Assembly (NCBI GenBank): GCA_964383535.1
Contig: CAYLHS010000001.1
Span: forward strand, 27,374-91,373
DNA length: 64,000 nt
Direction of reading: 5' to 3'
Source of the DNA: CAYLHS01 sp964383535
Lineage (GTDB): Bacteria > Actinomycetota > Acidimicrobiia > Spongiisociales > UBA4744
Under the pieces are notes generated by a model. It was given only the letters and a program-made list of their open reading frames with translations, had not been told where the DNA came from and searched no databases. Below are positions 26,397-34,925 of the stretch, piece after piece. Position 1 is the first letter of the stretch; each line of letters begins with the position of its first letter. The position numbers and the translations under genes were made by a program.

Positions 26397-26403
26397 ACCT
26401 GCC

Positions 26404-26505
26404 ATGCGGAACGAAACGATGAAGAAGGTCATTGTCTGGGTCATCGTCCTCGGAATGGTGCTCTCTCTCGCCCTGGGCGTCTTGGCCCTGGTGTTCTCGT
26501 CATGA
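26404..26505 (+). CDS. 33-residue hydrophobic peptide upstream of ttuB
   Basis: A short ORF with a lysine-containing start (MRNETMKKV) and a single membrane helix (VIVWVIVLGMVLSLALGVLA). It is preceded by TAAAGT at 7 nt and overlaps the start of the sulfur-carrier gene by ATGA, both of which favour translation. It may act as a leader peptide for the operon or as a small membrane protein; function unknown. Confidence 0.5.
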   Translation: MRNETMKKVIVWVIVLGMVLSLALGVLALVFSS

Positions 26506-26696
26506 ACGTCATCCTTCGACATCCCCGGCGAGAGGTGGCGGTCGATGCCCCGATCAGCGTCGATCGGATGCTGAAGGCACTAGACATCGTGCCGGAGACG
26601 GTGCTGGTGATCCGAGGAGCGGACCTTCTGACTCGAGACGCAATGCTCGAACCCGACGACACGGTCGAGGTGCGTCCTGTCATCTCGGGGGGCTGA
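26502..26696 (+). CDS. ttuB: Ubiquitin-like sulfur carrier, ThiS/TtuB type
   Basis: 64 residues with a beta-grasp pattern and the obligatory C-terminal Gly-Gly (RPVISGG). In this family the terminal glycine is adenylated, loaded with sulfur as thiocarboxylate and used as donor. The gene directly precedes ttuA with a 1-bp overlap (TGATG), so a role in tRNA 2-thiolation is more likely than thiamine or molybdopterin synthesis, for which no genes are near. The E1-like activating enzyme is not in the window. Confidence 0.82.
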   Translation: MNVILRHPRREVAVDAPISVDRMLKALDIVPETVLVIRGADLLTRDAMLEPDDTVEVRPVISGG

Positions 26697-27583
26697 TGCG
26701 CTGCCGGGTCTGCAAGGAGAAGGCCGCGATCGAGGTACGACGCCACAACGCCGCGTTCTGTCGCGACCACTTCATCGAGCACGTGGTACGGCAGGTGGAG
26801 CGGACCATCCATGACTTCGACATGTTCGATCGCTCGGATCGCTTGCTCATCGGGGTGTCGGGCGGGAAGGACAGCCTGGCGATCTGGGATATTCTGCACC
26901 GGCTCGGCTATCGATGTGAGGGCGTCTATCTCGACCTCGGCATTGACGGCTACTCGGCCGACAGTCGCACCTTCATCGAACGCTTCGTGAAGGAACGAGA
27001 CTTGATCCTTCGGGTCGTCGACCTCCGTGAACGATACGGCTTCACGATTCCCCAGGCGGCGGAGTCGACGAGACGAAATCCGTGCTCTGCATGCGGCCTC
27101 TCCAAGCGGTACATCCTCAACGAGGAGGCGCTGACGGGCGGCTATGACGCCCTCGTGATGGGCCACAATCTCGATGATGAAGCGGCGACTCTGTTCTCGA
27201 ACGTGCTCAATTGGAACACCGAGTACCTGGCCCGGCAGAAGGCAGTCCTTCCCGCTTCCGGTGGTCTGGTCAAGAAGGTGAAACCTCTAGTCCGAGTCGC
27301 GGAGAGAGAAACCGCGGCGTATGCCGTTCTCTCGGGCATCGATTACGAAGTCGACGAGTGCCCGCTGGTTGCCGGCAACACCGTCAACAGGATGAAGGAA
27401 TGGATGGCGCTGCTCGAACACAAGTCGCCAGGTGTCACCCAGCACTTCCTTGGTGGCTTCTACAACCTGGACACTTTCCACACCCCGACCCCGGATCTGC
27501 ATTCGTGCGAGTCCTGCGGACGGCCGACGACTGCGACGATCTGCGCCTTCTGCCGGCTGCAAGAGCGATCGGTTCGACGATGA
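26696..27583 (+). CDS. ttuA: tRNA 2-thiouridine synthase (TtuA/Ncs6 family)
   Basis: 295 residues. N-terminal zinc finger (C3, C6, C22, H25), ATP-pyrophosphatase loop SGGKDS at 55-60, cluster cysteines C130 and C133 (NPCSACG) and C222 (ECPLVAG), and a C-terminal zinc finger (SCESCGRP, CAFC). The three cluster cysteines fall at the numbers I recall for Thermus TtuA. It activates the C2 carbonyl of a uridine with ATP and replaces oxygen by sulfur from TtuB. In Thermus the target is ribothymidine-54 in the T-loop. The start ATG 26696 overlaps the ttuB stop; the stop overlaps trmI. Confidence 0.88.
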   Translation: MRCRVCKEKAAIEVRRHNAAFCRDHFIEHVVRQVERTIHDFDMFDRSDRLLIGVSGGKDSLAIWDILHRLGYRCEGVYLDLGIDGYSADSRTFIERFVKERDLILRVVDLRERYGFTIPQAAESTRRNPCSACGLSKRYILNEEALTGGYDALVMGHNLDDEAATLFSNVLNWNTEYLARQKAVLPASGGLVKKVKPLVRVAERETAAYAVLSGIDYEVDECPLVAGNTVNRMKEWMALLEHKSPGVTQHFLGGFYNLDTFHTPTPDLHSCESCGRPTTATICAFCRLQERSVRR

Positions 27584-28350
27584 CGTTCACTTCGGGCGAC
27601 CACTGCCTACTGGTGGATCTCCGGGGACGCAGATATCTGGTCACGCTCAAGGAAGGGGGTGAGTTCCATTCCCATCTCGGCGCCCTCCCACACGATGACG
27701 TGATCGGGGTCCAGGAGGGAACGCTGATCGCAACCACGACTGGCAGCCGGCTGCTGGCCATTCGCCCGCGGTACGTCGACTATGTCCTCAAGATGCGACG
27801 CGGAGCCCAGGTCGTGTACCCCAAGGACGTCGGACCGATCCTCGTCTACGGAGACATCGGTCCAGGCGAAACGGTGCTCGAGGCGGGTACCGGTTCCGGC
27901 GCGCTCACGATCGCTCTGGTGAGGGCGGTGGGCGCCACCGGGAAGGTGATCAGTGTCGAAACACGCGAAGACCACGCGGCGCACGCCCGCAGAACCATCG
28001 ACGCGTTCTTCGGGGCCCTCCCGGTCAACCTGGACCTGCGAATCGGGTCGATAGAAGACGTCGGAGCGTCCGTGTCGCCAACCCGAATGGTGCTCGATCT
28101 GCCCGAACCCTGGCATGTGGCCGAGGGCGGCGGTGGTCTACAGCCCGGGGGCGTATTCGTCGCCTACCTACCGACCGTTCCGCAAGTTCAGACGCTGGTC
28201 GAGACGATGCGGGCGACGGGGGCGTACCAGATGATCGAGACGTTCGAGACCCTCCATCGGTCCTGGAACATCGAAGGAAGGTCGGTGCGACCCGATCACC
28301 GTATGGTTGGCCACACCGGGTTCATCGTTGTCGGTCGTCGAACACGTTGA
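27580..28350 (+). CDS. trmI: tRNA (adenine-58-N1)-methyltransferase
   Basis: A 256-residue class I methyltransferase. The N-terminal beta domain (GRRYLVTLKEGGEFHSHLG) is followed by motif I EAGTGSGALTIAL and the acidic SAM-ribose contact in VETREDHAAHA; MVLDLPEPW is the catalytic-site motif of this family. It makes m1A58 in the T-loop. It sits just upstream of the proteasome ATPase, as in M. tuberculosis, and is coupled (ATGA) to ttuA, whose product acts four nucleotides away on the same loop. Confidence 0.92.
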   Translation: MTFTSGDHCLLVDLRGRRYLVTLKEGGEFHSHLGALPHDDVIGVQEGTLIATTTGSRLLAIRPRYVDYVLKMRRGAQVVYPKDVGPILVYGDIGPGETVLEAGTGSGALTIALVRAVGATGKVISVETREDHAAHARRTIDAFFGALPVNLDLRIGSIEDVGASVSPTRMVLDLPEPWHVAEGGGGLQPGGVFVAYLPTVPQVQTLVETMRATGAYQMIETFETLHRSWNIEGRSVRPDHRMVGHTGFIVVGRRTR

Positions 28351-28366
28351 GGGGACCCAATGGTCG

Positions 28367-28612
28367 TCAGGGTTCGATGAAGATGCACTCGCCGGGGCAC
28401 TCCTCCGCCGACTCGATCACCATCTCCTCTTGCCCATCTGGCACCACGGCCAGCCCCTGAGCCCCTTCGGGGTTGCCCTCGGATGCGGCGAAGATCTTGT
28501 CGCCCTCCTTGACGTAGGCCAGACCGTCGTCCAGTAGGACGAAGACATCGGGTGCGATCTCCTCGCAGAGGCCGTCGCCCGTGCAGAGATCTTGGTCGAT
28601 CCAAACCTTCAT
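28367..28612 (-). CDS. Single-cluster ferredoxin
   Basis: 81 residues. CTGDGLCEEIAPDVF and the C-terminal CPGECIFIE give C-x5-C...C with a non-cysteine at the usual second ligand, as in 3Fe-4S or [4Fe-4S] ferredoxins serving cytochromes P450 and similar enzymes. ATG 28612 has AAGGAG about 13 nt upstream. Start region is divergent from ARC. It is a small electron carrier; its partner is not identified, though KorAB in this window needs a ferredoxin. Confidence 0.82.
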   Translation of the reverse strand: MKVWIDQDLCTGDGLCEEIAPDVFVLLDDGLAYVKEGDKIFAASEGNPEGAQGLAVVPDGQEEMVIESAEECPGECIFIEP

Positions 28613-28697
28613 TGTGCGAGAGTCTCCTTCGTGGATACGGGGCATGATACCCATGTTCTGAGTTGGTGTGACTCCATCGCCAAGCACGCGCCGGTCG

Positions 28698-28703
28698 TAT
28701 ACT
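28698..28703 (+). promoter_or_regulatory. -10 box TATACT, promoter of the proteasome ATPase gene
   Basis: TATACT lies 10 nt before ATG 28714. With a start site 6-9 nt downstream the transcript would have 0-4 untranslated nt. No convincing TTGACA-like -35 is placed 16-18 bp upstream. Confidence 0.55.
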
Positions 28704-28713
28704 TCGCGAGGTC

Positions 28714-30408
28714 ATGAGCGACGAGGCCCGGCTCCAAGCAACGATTGCCGAACTCGAGTCGCAGGTCGAGCACCTGCGAACGGGCGCAGAACACGCGCGA
28801 TCTCTCGAGCGGCAGCTGTCCGATGTTCGTGTTCAGCTCGACGACACCGTCGCCAGAAACGCCAGACTCACCTCGGTGCTGACGGAAGCCCGAGAGCAGC
28901 TCGCGCTCCTGCGTGAGGAGATCGAGAAGCTCTCGGCACCGCCCAACCAATTCGGCACCGTTGTGCAGGTGAATCAGGACGGCACCGTCGACGTCATGAA
29001 CAGCGGCAGGAAGCTTCGAGTCACGGCGCACCCATCGATCGAAGTGAAGCAACTCGCACGTGGTCAAGACGTGCTCTTGAACGAAGCGATGAACATCGTG
29101 GACGTACGGCAGTTCGCGCAGGCGGGTGAGGTCGTCATCGTCAAGGAGGGCCTGGAGGCGGGACGGCTTCTCGTGCTCGGACGTGGAGACGAAGAACGGG
29201 TGGTCGAGATTGCCGAACCGCTCGAAAACGAGTCACTGCGTGCCGGTGACGCGGTTCGTCTCGATGGGAGAACCGGACTCGTTTTCGAGAAGCTGAACCG
29301 CCCAGAGATCCAAGAGCTGATCCTCGAGGAAGTCCCCGACGTCACGTATGAGCAGGTGGGAGGGCTTCGCAGTCAGATCGAAGCCATCCGAGACGCGGTC
29401 GAGCTTCCCTACGTTCACAAAGAGCTCTTCGAGCAGTACGGGCTCGAAGCTCCGAAGGGTGTGCTGCTGTACGGCCCGCCCGGCTGCGGCAAGACACTCA
29501 TCGCGAAAGCGGTGGCAAACAGCCTGGCCACGGCCGTCACCGAGCGGACGGGGCGAGCGGACGTCAAGTCCTACTTCCTGAACGTCAAAGGTCCCGAGTT
29601 GCTCAACAAGTACGTGGGTGAGACGGAGCGGCAGATCCGCTTGATCTTCTCCAGAGCCAAGGAGAAATCCGATCAGGGAGTGCCCGTCATCGTGTTCTTC
29701 GATGAGATGGACTCGCTGTTCCGAACGAGGGGAACCGGCGTCTCCTCCGATATGGAGTCGACAGTGGTTCCTCAGCTGCTGTCCGAACTCGACGGCGTCG
29801 AGAGCCTCAAGAACGTCATCGTGATCGGCGCATCGAACCGCGAAGACCTGATCGACCCTGCGATCCTTCGGCCAGGTCGTCTCGACGTGAAGATCAAGAT
29901 CGACCGCCCGGACGAGGAATCAGCCCGGCAGATCTTCCGCATCTACTTGGGAGACGTGCCGATAGACGCGAGCGAAGTGGAGGCCTCGCGAGGCGACCGG
30001 GATGCCGTGGTGACGTCGATGATCCAACGTACCGTCGAGCGAATGTACTCGACGGACGACGAGAACAAGTTCCTCGAGGTGACCTACGCCAACGGAGACA
30101 GAGAGCTGCTGTACTTCAAGGACTTCTCGAGCGGGGCGATGATCCAGAACATCGTCAGCCGAGCGAAGAAGGAAGCGATCAAGCGCGAAATCGATGGTGG
30201 CGGCCGAGGTGTCCGAACGGAGGACCTCATGGAGGCGATCCGAAGCGAGTTCACCGAACACGAGGACCTCCCCAACACGACGAACCCGGACGACTGGGCG
30301 AAGGTGTCAGGCAAGAAGGGCGAGCGCATCGTGTACGTACGGACGTTGGTGCGTGGCGAGGACAAGTCGAAGAAGATCGAAGCCGTCACAACCGGCCAGT
30401 ACCTCTGA
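28714..30408 (+). CDS. mpa: Proteasome-associated AAA+ ATPase (ARC/Mpa)
   Basis: 564 residues. N-terminal coiled coil to about residue 75, which binds Pup; tandem OB domains to about 215; then AAA+ domain with Walker A GPPGCGKT (254-261), Walker [10 protein letters not shown] (D330, E331) and the arginine-finger region [11 protein letters not shown]. The last residues, GQYL, are the penultimate-tyrosine tail that docks on the 20S alpha ring. The hexamer unfolds pupylated proteins into PrcBA. It heads the operon with dop, pup, prcB and prcA. Confidence 0.96.
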   Translation: MSDEARLQATIAELESQVEHLRTGAEHARSLERQLSDVRVQLDDTVARNARLTSVLTEAREQLALLREEIEKLSAPPNQFGTVVQVNQDGTVDVMNSGRKLRVTAHPSIEVKQLARGQDVLLNEAMNIVDVRQFAQAGEVVIVKEGLEAGRLLVLGRGDEERVVEIAEPLENESLRAGDAVRLDGRTGLVFEKLNRPEIQELILEEVPDVTYEQVGGLRSQIEAIRDAVELPYVHKELFEQYGLEAPKGVLLYGPPGCGKTLIAKAVANSLATAVTERTGRADVKSYFLNVKGPELLNKYVGETERQIRLIFSRAKEKSDQGVPVIVFFDEMDSLFRTRGTGVSSDMESTVVPQLLSELDGVESLKNVIVIGASNREDLIDPAILRPGRLDVKIKIDRPDEESARQIFRIYLGDVPIDASEVEASRGDRDAVVTSMIQRTVERMYSTDDENKFLEVTYANGDRELLYFKDFSSGAMIQNIVSRAKKEAIKREIDGGGRGVRTEDLMEAIRSEFTEHEDLPNTTNPDDWAKVSGKKGERIVYVRTLVRGEDKSKKIEAVTTGQYL

Positions 30409-30415
30409 GGTTCCC

Positions 30416-31900
30416 ATGAGTTCCGGCCGCAATAGCGAGGATCTCGCGGTACTTGGCACCGAAACCGAGTTCGGCATCACCATCGAGGGGCGAACCCAGG
30501 ACAGTGCGGTGCTCTCGTCAGGGTTGGTCGTCCAATCTTCGCCGGACGGTGTTCCCGTGCGGTGGTCGCTCACAGAAGAATCGCCCGGCCGGGATGCCCG
30601 GGGAAGGCGGTACACGGTCCCCGTGGATGCTGATCCGGAAGCGCTCAACGCGTTGCTTCCGAACGGGGCCCGGCTCTACGTAGACCACGCCCACCCCGAG
30701 TACTCGACACCTGAGTGCTTGGGTGCACGCCAGGCCGCCCTGTACGACAAAGCAGGCGAGTTGGCCCTCGCGCGTGCCGCCCGCAACACGCAGCGTCTCC
30801 TCCCGTCGGGAGAGAGGGTGTCGATCTACAAGAACAACAGCGACGGCAAGGGCAACTCGTACGGCGCTCACGAGAACTACCTGGTCGACCGATCGGTACC
30901 GTTCTCGGACATCATCGACTACCTCACGACATTCCTCGTGACCCGCCAGATCTTCACTGGCTCCGGAAAGGTCGGCTCAGAGAATGGCCGGCCTACGGTC
31001 CCGTACCAGATCAGTCAACGAGCCGACTTCTTCGAAACGCGCGTCGGACTCGAGACGACGATTCGCCGTCCGATCATCAACACCCGCGACGAACCGCACA
31101 GCGACCCAGATCGGTTCCGCAGGCTCCACGTGATCATCGGAGACGCGAATCGCTCCGAACCTCAAGTCTTTCTCAAGCTCGGAGCGACGGCACTGATGCT
31201 TGCCGCCATCCAAGATGGAGCGCTTCCCGACAGGCTGGAACTCGACGATCCCGTCTCGGCCACATGGGAGGTCAGCCACGACCGTGGATTGAGCCACCGG
31301 CTTCGACTTGCCGACGGGTCGTCGGCGACCGCTCTCGAGCTTCAGTGGCAGTACCTCGACTGGCTGAGCAAGTACGCAGAAGCCGGGTCCAGGCCGGACG
31401 AGGGAGCGCTCGATGTGTGGCGAGGAGTCCTCGAGGACTTGGAGATCGACCCCCTACGCACCGCAGACCGTCTCGACTGGACGGCCAAACTGCGCATCAT
31501 GGAGGCCTACCAAGCGCGCGAGGGCATAGGGTGGGATCATGCAAGGGTCCGCGCACTCGACCTGCAATACCACGACGTGGACCCTGCCAAGGGTCTCTAC
31601 GACCGCCTCGTGGCAAGAGGATCCATCGAGCGGCTCTTCGACGACCACCAGGTCGCGATGGCACTGGAGGAACCGCCAGGCGAAACGAGGGCGTATTTTC
31701 GTGGCAGGTGTGTGCGGAAATTCGGATCCTCCATCATGTCCGCCAACTGGGATTCGCTGGTCTTCGACACGGGTGAAACCACATACAAGCGAGTGCCTAT
31801 GATGGATCCCCTGAGAGGCGACGCCGATCGAGTGGCCGATGTGATCGATACATCGGAGGACGTCATGTCGCTGATCGAAGCACTAGGAAGCGAACAATGA
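30416..31900 (+). CDS. dop: Depupylase/deamidase of Pup
   Basis: 494 residues, carboxylate-amine ligase fold shared with PafA. Metal-binding glutamates lie in LGTETEFGI and the key aspartate is D90 in LYVDHAHPEYSTPE. Unlike PafA it carries an extra segment of about 40 residues (about 25-75), the Dop-loop, which marks it as Dop. It hydrolyses the isopeptide bond between Pup and lysine, and in species with Pup ending in Gln deamidates it; here Pup already ends in Glu, so depupylation should be the main task. The ATG at 30416 begins 7 bp after mpa; the stop overlaps pup. Confidence 0.95.
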   Translation: MSSGRNSEDLAVLGTETEFGITIEGRTQDSAVLSSGLVVQSSPDGVPVRWSLTEESPGRDARGRRYTVPVDADPEALNALLPNGARLYVDHAHPEYSTPECLGARQAALYDKAGELALARAARNTQRLLPSGERVSIYKNNSDGKGNSYGAHENYLVDRSVPFSDIIDYLTTFLVTRQIFTGSGKVGSENGRPTVPYQISQRADFFETRVGLETTIRRPIINTRDEPHSDPDRFRRLHVIIGDANRSEPQVFLKLGATALMLAAIQDGALPDRLELDDPVSATWEVSHDRGLSHRLRLADGSSATALELQWQYLDWLSKYAEAGSRPDEGALDVWRGVLEDLEIDPLRTADRLDWTAKLRIMEAYQAREGIGWDHARVRALDLQYHDVDPAKGLYDRLVARGSIERLFDDHQVAMALEEPPGETRAYFRGRCVRKFGSSIMSANWDSLVFDTGETTYKRVPMMDPLRGDADRVADVIDTSEDVMSLIEALGSEQ

Positions 31901-32076
31901 AAGAACAGACCCGCAAGCCTCATCCCGAGGAAGAACAACCTCCTGAGCAGGACATCCCGGCGGCGCCTCAGGCCGACACCGGCGACCTGGACGATCTCCT
32001 CGACGAGATCGACGACGTTCTGGAAGAGAACGCAGAGGAGTTCGTCAGGAACTACGTACAGAAGGGCGGAGAGTGA
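31897..32076 (+). CDS. pup: Prokaryotic ubiquitin-like protein Pup
   Basis: 59 residues, acidic and disordered-looking, rich in Glu, Asp and Pro. The C-terminal half has the ARC-binding helix DLDDLLDEIDDVLEENAEEF, then VRNYVQKGGE: the conserved Gly-Gly followed directly by Glu. PafA links the gamma-carboxylate of this Glu to lysines of target proteins. ATGA overlaps with dop and with prcB on both sides place it firmly in the proteasome operon. Confidence 0.96.
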   Translation: MKEQTRKPHPEEEQPPEQDIPAAPQADTGDLDDLLDEIDDVLEENAEEFVRNYVQKGGE

Positions 32077-32834
32077 TCGAACGTCCGACCTCGAGTTTCA
32101 CCGATCTCCTCCAATCGCTCGGGCTGGAACCCAAGTGGAGCATCCCGGACGGTAGCGGGGCGCTGGAGGCGCCAATCGCGACGACGGTCCTGGCCCTGAG
32201 GTTCGCCGACGGTGTGGTGATGGTGGGCGACCGTCAGGCGACCGAAGGACACCTCGTAGCCCACAGAACCATCCGGAAGGTGTTCGAGGCGGATCGATTC
32301 TCGGCTGTGGCGATCTCAGGGACGGCGGGCATCGCCGTCGATCTCGTTCGTCTCTTCCAGACAGAACTCGAGCACTATGAGAAGCTCGAAGGCACGAGGC
32401 TCAGCCTGGACGGCAAGGCGACCTACCTCGGCCGCATGGTTCGACAGCAACTTCCCCTCGTCTTCCAAGGTCTTGTCGTGGTTCCATTGTTTGCCGGCTA
32501 CGACGAAAGCGACAAGATTGGCCGGCTCTATACGTTCGACGTCGTCGGCGGCCGGTACGAGGAACGTGAGTATGGCGCGACCGGCTCGGGGTCAAGGGAC
32601 GCGAAAGCGTATCTGCGCTCGGCGTATGCACCTGAGCTCGACGAAGCCGGCGCACTCGAGGTCGGGGTGCGAGCACTCGTCGCCGCCGCGCAGGTCGATA
32701 CGGCGACCGGTGGACCGGACCTGGCTCGAGGGATCCTTCCGAATGTGGTGACCGTGACCGAACGAGGATTCGAGGAAATCGATGAGGACGTCGTGGGCGA
32801 TCTCGCGTCTGCGGCATTGGAGACAATCAGATGA
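32073..32834 (+). CDS. prcB: 20S proteasome beta subunit, catalytic
   Basis: 253 residues. A 36-residue propeptide precedes the catalytic Thr37 (IATTVLALRF); Asp53 (GDRQAT) and Lys69 (RKVF) fall at mature positions 17 and 33 as required for an N-terminal nucleophile hydrolase. The residue before the catalytic threonine is Ala rather than the usual Gly. HYEKLEG is shared with mycobacterial PrcB. GTG start overlaps pup by 4 bp; stop overlaps prcA by ATGA. It cleaves substrates threaded in by ARC. Confidence 0.95.
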   Translation: MIERPTSSFTDLLQSLGLEPKWSIPDGSGALEAPIATTVLALRFADGVVMVGDRQATEGHLVAHRTIRKVFEADRFSAVAISGTAGIAVDLVRLFQTELEHYEKLEGTRLSLDGKATYLGRMVRQQLPLVFQGLVVVPLFAGYDESDKIGRLYTFDVVGGRYEEREYGATGSGSRDAKAYLRSAYAPELDEAGALEVGVRALVAAAQVDTATGGPDLARGILPNVVTVTERGFEEIDEDVVGDLASAALETIR

Positions 32835-33505
32835 GTGTCCCCTTCTACGTTCCGCCTGAGCAACTCGTGAAGGACCGCGCCGAGTTCGCGCGCAAGGGAA
32901 TCGCGCGTGGCCGCTCGATCGTTGCGATCGAGTACGACCAGGGGATCCTGATCTTCGCTGAGAACCCGAGCGACACACTGCACAAGATCAGCGAGATCTA
33001 TGACAGAGTGGCATTCGCAGGGGTCGGGAAATTCAACGAGTTCGAGAGTCTTCGAGTTGCCGGAACACGCCACGCCGACCTTCGTGGCTACCTCTACAGC
33101 AGGTTCGATGTGAGCGCGAAAACACTGGCAAACGCGTTTTCCCAGACGCTTGGCAACATCTTCACCCACGAAGTCAAACCGTACGAGGTGGAGATCCTCG
33201 TTGCGGAACTCGGCATCAACGGCGACCCGAACCATCTCTACCGTGTCACATATGACGGAACCCTGTCCGACGAGCGGTACGTGTGCGCGATCGGCGGGCA
33301 ATTCGAGGCCCTCGACGAGTCGCTGCGCGGTGCGTCCTTCGCCCCGAAGCCCCTCGCGGTGACTATTCGCCGGGTCGCTGAGGTCTTCGGCCAGGTCCTT
33401 GACCGGGAGGTCGACGGTTGGGAGGCCGCGGTGCTGGACGGTACGAAACACCGTCGGGTGTTCCGGCGGCTCTCGGACACCGACGTGGACGCCGCGCTCT
33501 CCTGA
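32831..33505 (+). CDS. prcA: 20S proteasome alpha subunit
   Basis: 224 residues. The N-terminus (PFYVPPEQLVKDRAEFARKG) forms the gate and H0 helix typical of bacterial alpha subunits, and GRSIVAIEYDQGILIFAEN is the start of the core. It lacks the catalytic threonine and builds the outer rings that dock ARC. It is coupled to prcB; only 18 bp separate it from pafA. Confidence 0.95.
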   Translation: MSVPFYVPPEQLVKDRAEFARKGIARGRSIVAIEYDQGILIFAENPSDTLHKISEIYDRVAFAGVGKFNEFESLRVAGTRHADLRGYLYSRFDVSAKTLANAFSQTLGNIFTHEVKPYEVEILVAELGINGDPNHLYRVTYDGTLSDERYVCAIGGQFEALDESLRGASFAPKPLAVTIRRVAEVFGQVLDREVDGWEAAVLDGTKHRRVFRRLSDTDVDAALS

Positions 33506-33511
33506 CCGGCG

Positions 33512-33517
33512 TACCCT
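33512..33517 (+). promoter_or_regulatory. -10 box TACCCT, leaderless promoter of pafA
   Basis: TACCCT lies 6 nt before ATG 33524 in the 18-bp gap after prcA, so pafA may also be transcribed separately from the core operon. Confidence 0.45.
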
Positions 33518-33523
33518 GAGTCG

Positions 33524-34879
33524 ATGCAGCGCCGCATCTATGGACTCGAAACCGAATACGGGGTCACGTGCACTCTCCGAGGGCAGCGGAGGCTGAGTCC
33601 CGATGAGGCCGCCCGCTACCTGTTCCGCAGAGTGGTGAGCTGGGGCAGATCCTCGAACGTGTTCCTCGAGAACGGCGCCCGGCTGTACCTCGATGTCGGA
33701 AGTCATCCCGAGTACGCGACACCGGAGTGCGACACCATCGGAGATCTCGTCGCAGCGGACAAGGCGGGTGAGCGGGTCCTGCACGAACTCGTCGGCGAAG
33801 CCCAGGCACGGCTTGGAGAAGAAGGAATCTCCGGAGAGATCTACCTGTTCAAGAACAACACCGACTCGGCAGGCAACTCGTACGGCTGTCATGAGAACTA
33901 CCTCGTCAGAAGGGAAGCGAACTTCGCAGCGACCATCGACGCGCTTCTCCCGTTTCTGGTGACACGACAGATCTACACAGGTGCGGGGAAGCTGCTCCGG
34001 ACCGCGCGGGGCGTTCGGTTCACGATCTCCCAGCGCGCCGAGCACGTCTGGGAGGGGGTGTCGTCCGCAACGACGCGCAGCCGCCCGATCGTCAACACGC
34101 GGGACGAACCCCACGCTGATGCCGCCATATTCCGACGACTGCACGTGATCGCAGGCGACTCGAACATGTCGGAACAGGTCACCTACACGAAAGTCGGTGT
34201 GGTGGGCGCGCTCCTCCAGATGCTCGAAGCCGGCAAGACGTTCAGAGCGCTGGATCTCGAGAATCCGATCAGGGCCATCAGAGAGATCAGCGCGGACCCG
34301 ACATGCAGACGGCGTGTGCGCCTGGCAAACGGCCGTGAACTGTCTGCACTCGACATCCAATGGGAGTACCTCGACGAGGTATCCCGATACGGCAGGCTCC
34401 ATGGATTCCCCCCGTCGATCGAGGCCGCGGTCCGATACTGGGAACAGATGCTCGTCGGCATCGAAAAGGACCCGATGTCGCTCGCCGACCAACTCGACTG
34501 GGCGGCGAAGTGGAGCCTGATCGAGGCATACCGGAGCCGCCACGAGCTCTCGCTGTCGAATCCGAAGCTCGCAATGATGGATCTCGCCTACCACGACATC
34601 GATCCGGATCGTGGCCTCTATCACCTCTTGCTGCGCGCCGGGCGCATGCGTCGAGCAGTTGACGACGAGGCGATCCAACGCTTCACACTGGAACCTCCGA
34701 CGACCACTCGAGCGAGACTGCGCGGGAGTTTCATCAAGGCAGCAAAGGCTGCCGGGCGTGACTTCACTGTGGACTGGGTCCATCTGAAGCTCAACGATCA
34801 AGCAAAACGCACGATCCTCTGCAAGGACCCGTTCGTACACACGGACAGGCGGGTGGAGAGACTGATCGAAGGCCTTTGA
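33524..34879 (+). CDS. pafA: Pup-protein ligase
   Basis: 451 residues. Metal-binding E9 and E11 (GLETEYG), catalytic base D57 ([19 protein letters not shown] is the region), and [19 protein letters not shown], the nucleotide-site motif shared with Dop. It lacks the Dop-loop. It phosphorylates the C-terminal Glu of Pup and couples it to substrate lysines. ATG 33524 fits the conserved [13 protein letters not shown] start. Confidence 0.96.
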   Translation: MQRRIYGLETEYGVTCTLRGQRRLSPDEAARYLFRRVVSWGRSSNVFLENGARLYLDVGSHPEYATPECDTIGDLVAADKAGERVLHELVGEAQARLGEEGISGEIYLFKNNTDSAGNSYGCHENYLVRREANFAATIDALLPFLVTRQIYTGAGKLLRTARGVRFTISQRAEHVWEGVSSATTRSRPIVNTRDEPHADAAIFRRLHVIAGDSNMSEQVTYTKVGVVGALLQMLEAGKTFRALDLENPIRAIREISADPTCRRRVRLANGRELSALDIQWEYLDEVSRYGRLHGFPPSIEAAVRYWEQMLVGIEKDPMSLADQLDWAAKWSLIEAYRSRHELSLSNPKLAMMDLAYHDIDPDRGLYHLLLRAGRMRRAVDDEAIQRFTLEPPTTTRARLRGSFIKAAKAAGRDFTVDWVHLKLNDQAKRTILCKDPFVHTDRRVERLIEGL

Positions 34880-34910
34880 CGAGGTACTTCAAAGGGGGGC
34901 GGGGTACCCC

Positions 34911-34916
34911 TACAGT
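34911..34916 (+). promoter_or_regulatory. -10-like box TACAGT before pafB
   Basis: TACAGT lies 9 nt before ATG 34926. The gap also contains CCAGGG, so this unit could be read with or without a short ribosome-binding site. Confidence 0.4.
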
Positions 34917-34925
34917 TGCCAGGGC

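Noticed and set aside
32528..34840. Long minus-strand open frame (about 770 codons) opposite prcB, prcA and pafA
   Set aside because: Entirely antisense to well-identified proteasome genes; open only because high GC in the third codon position removes stops. No family motif.
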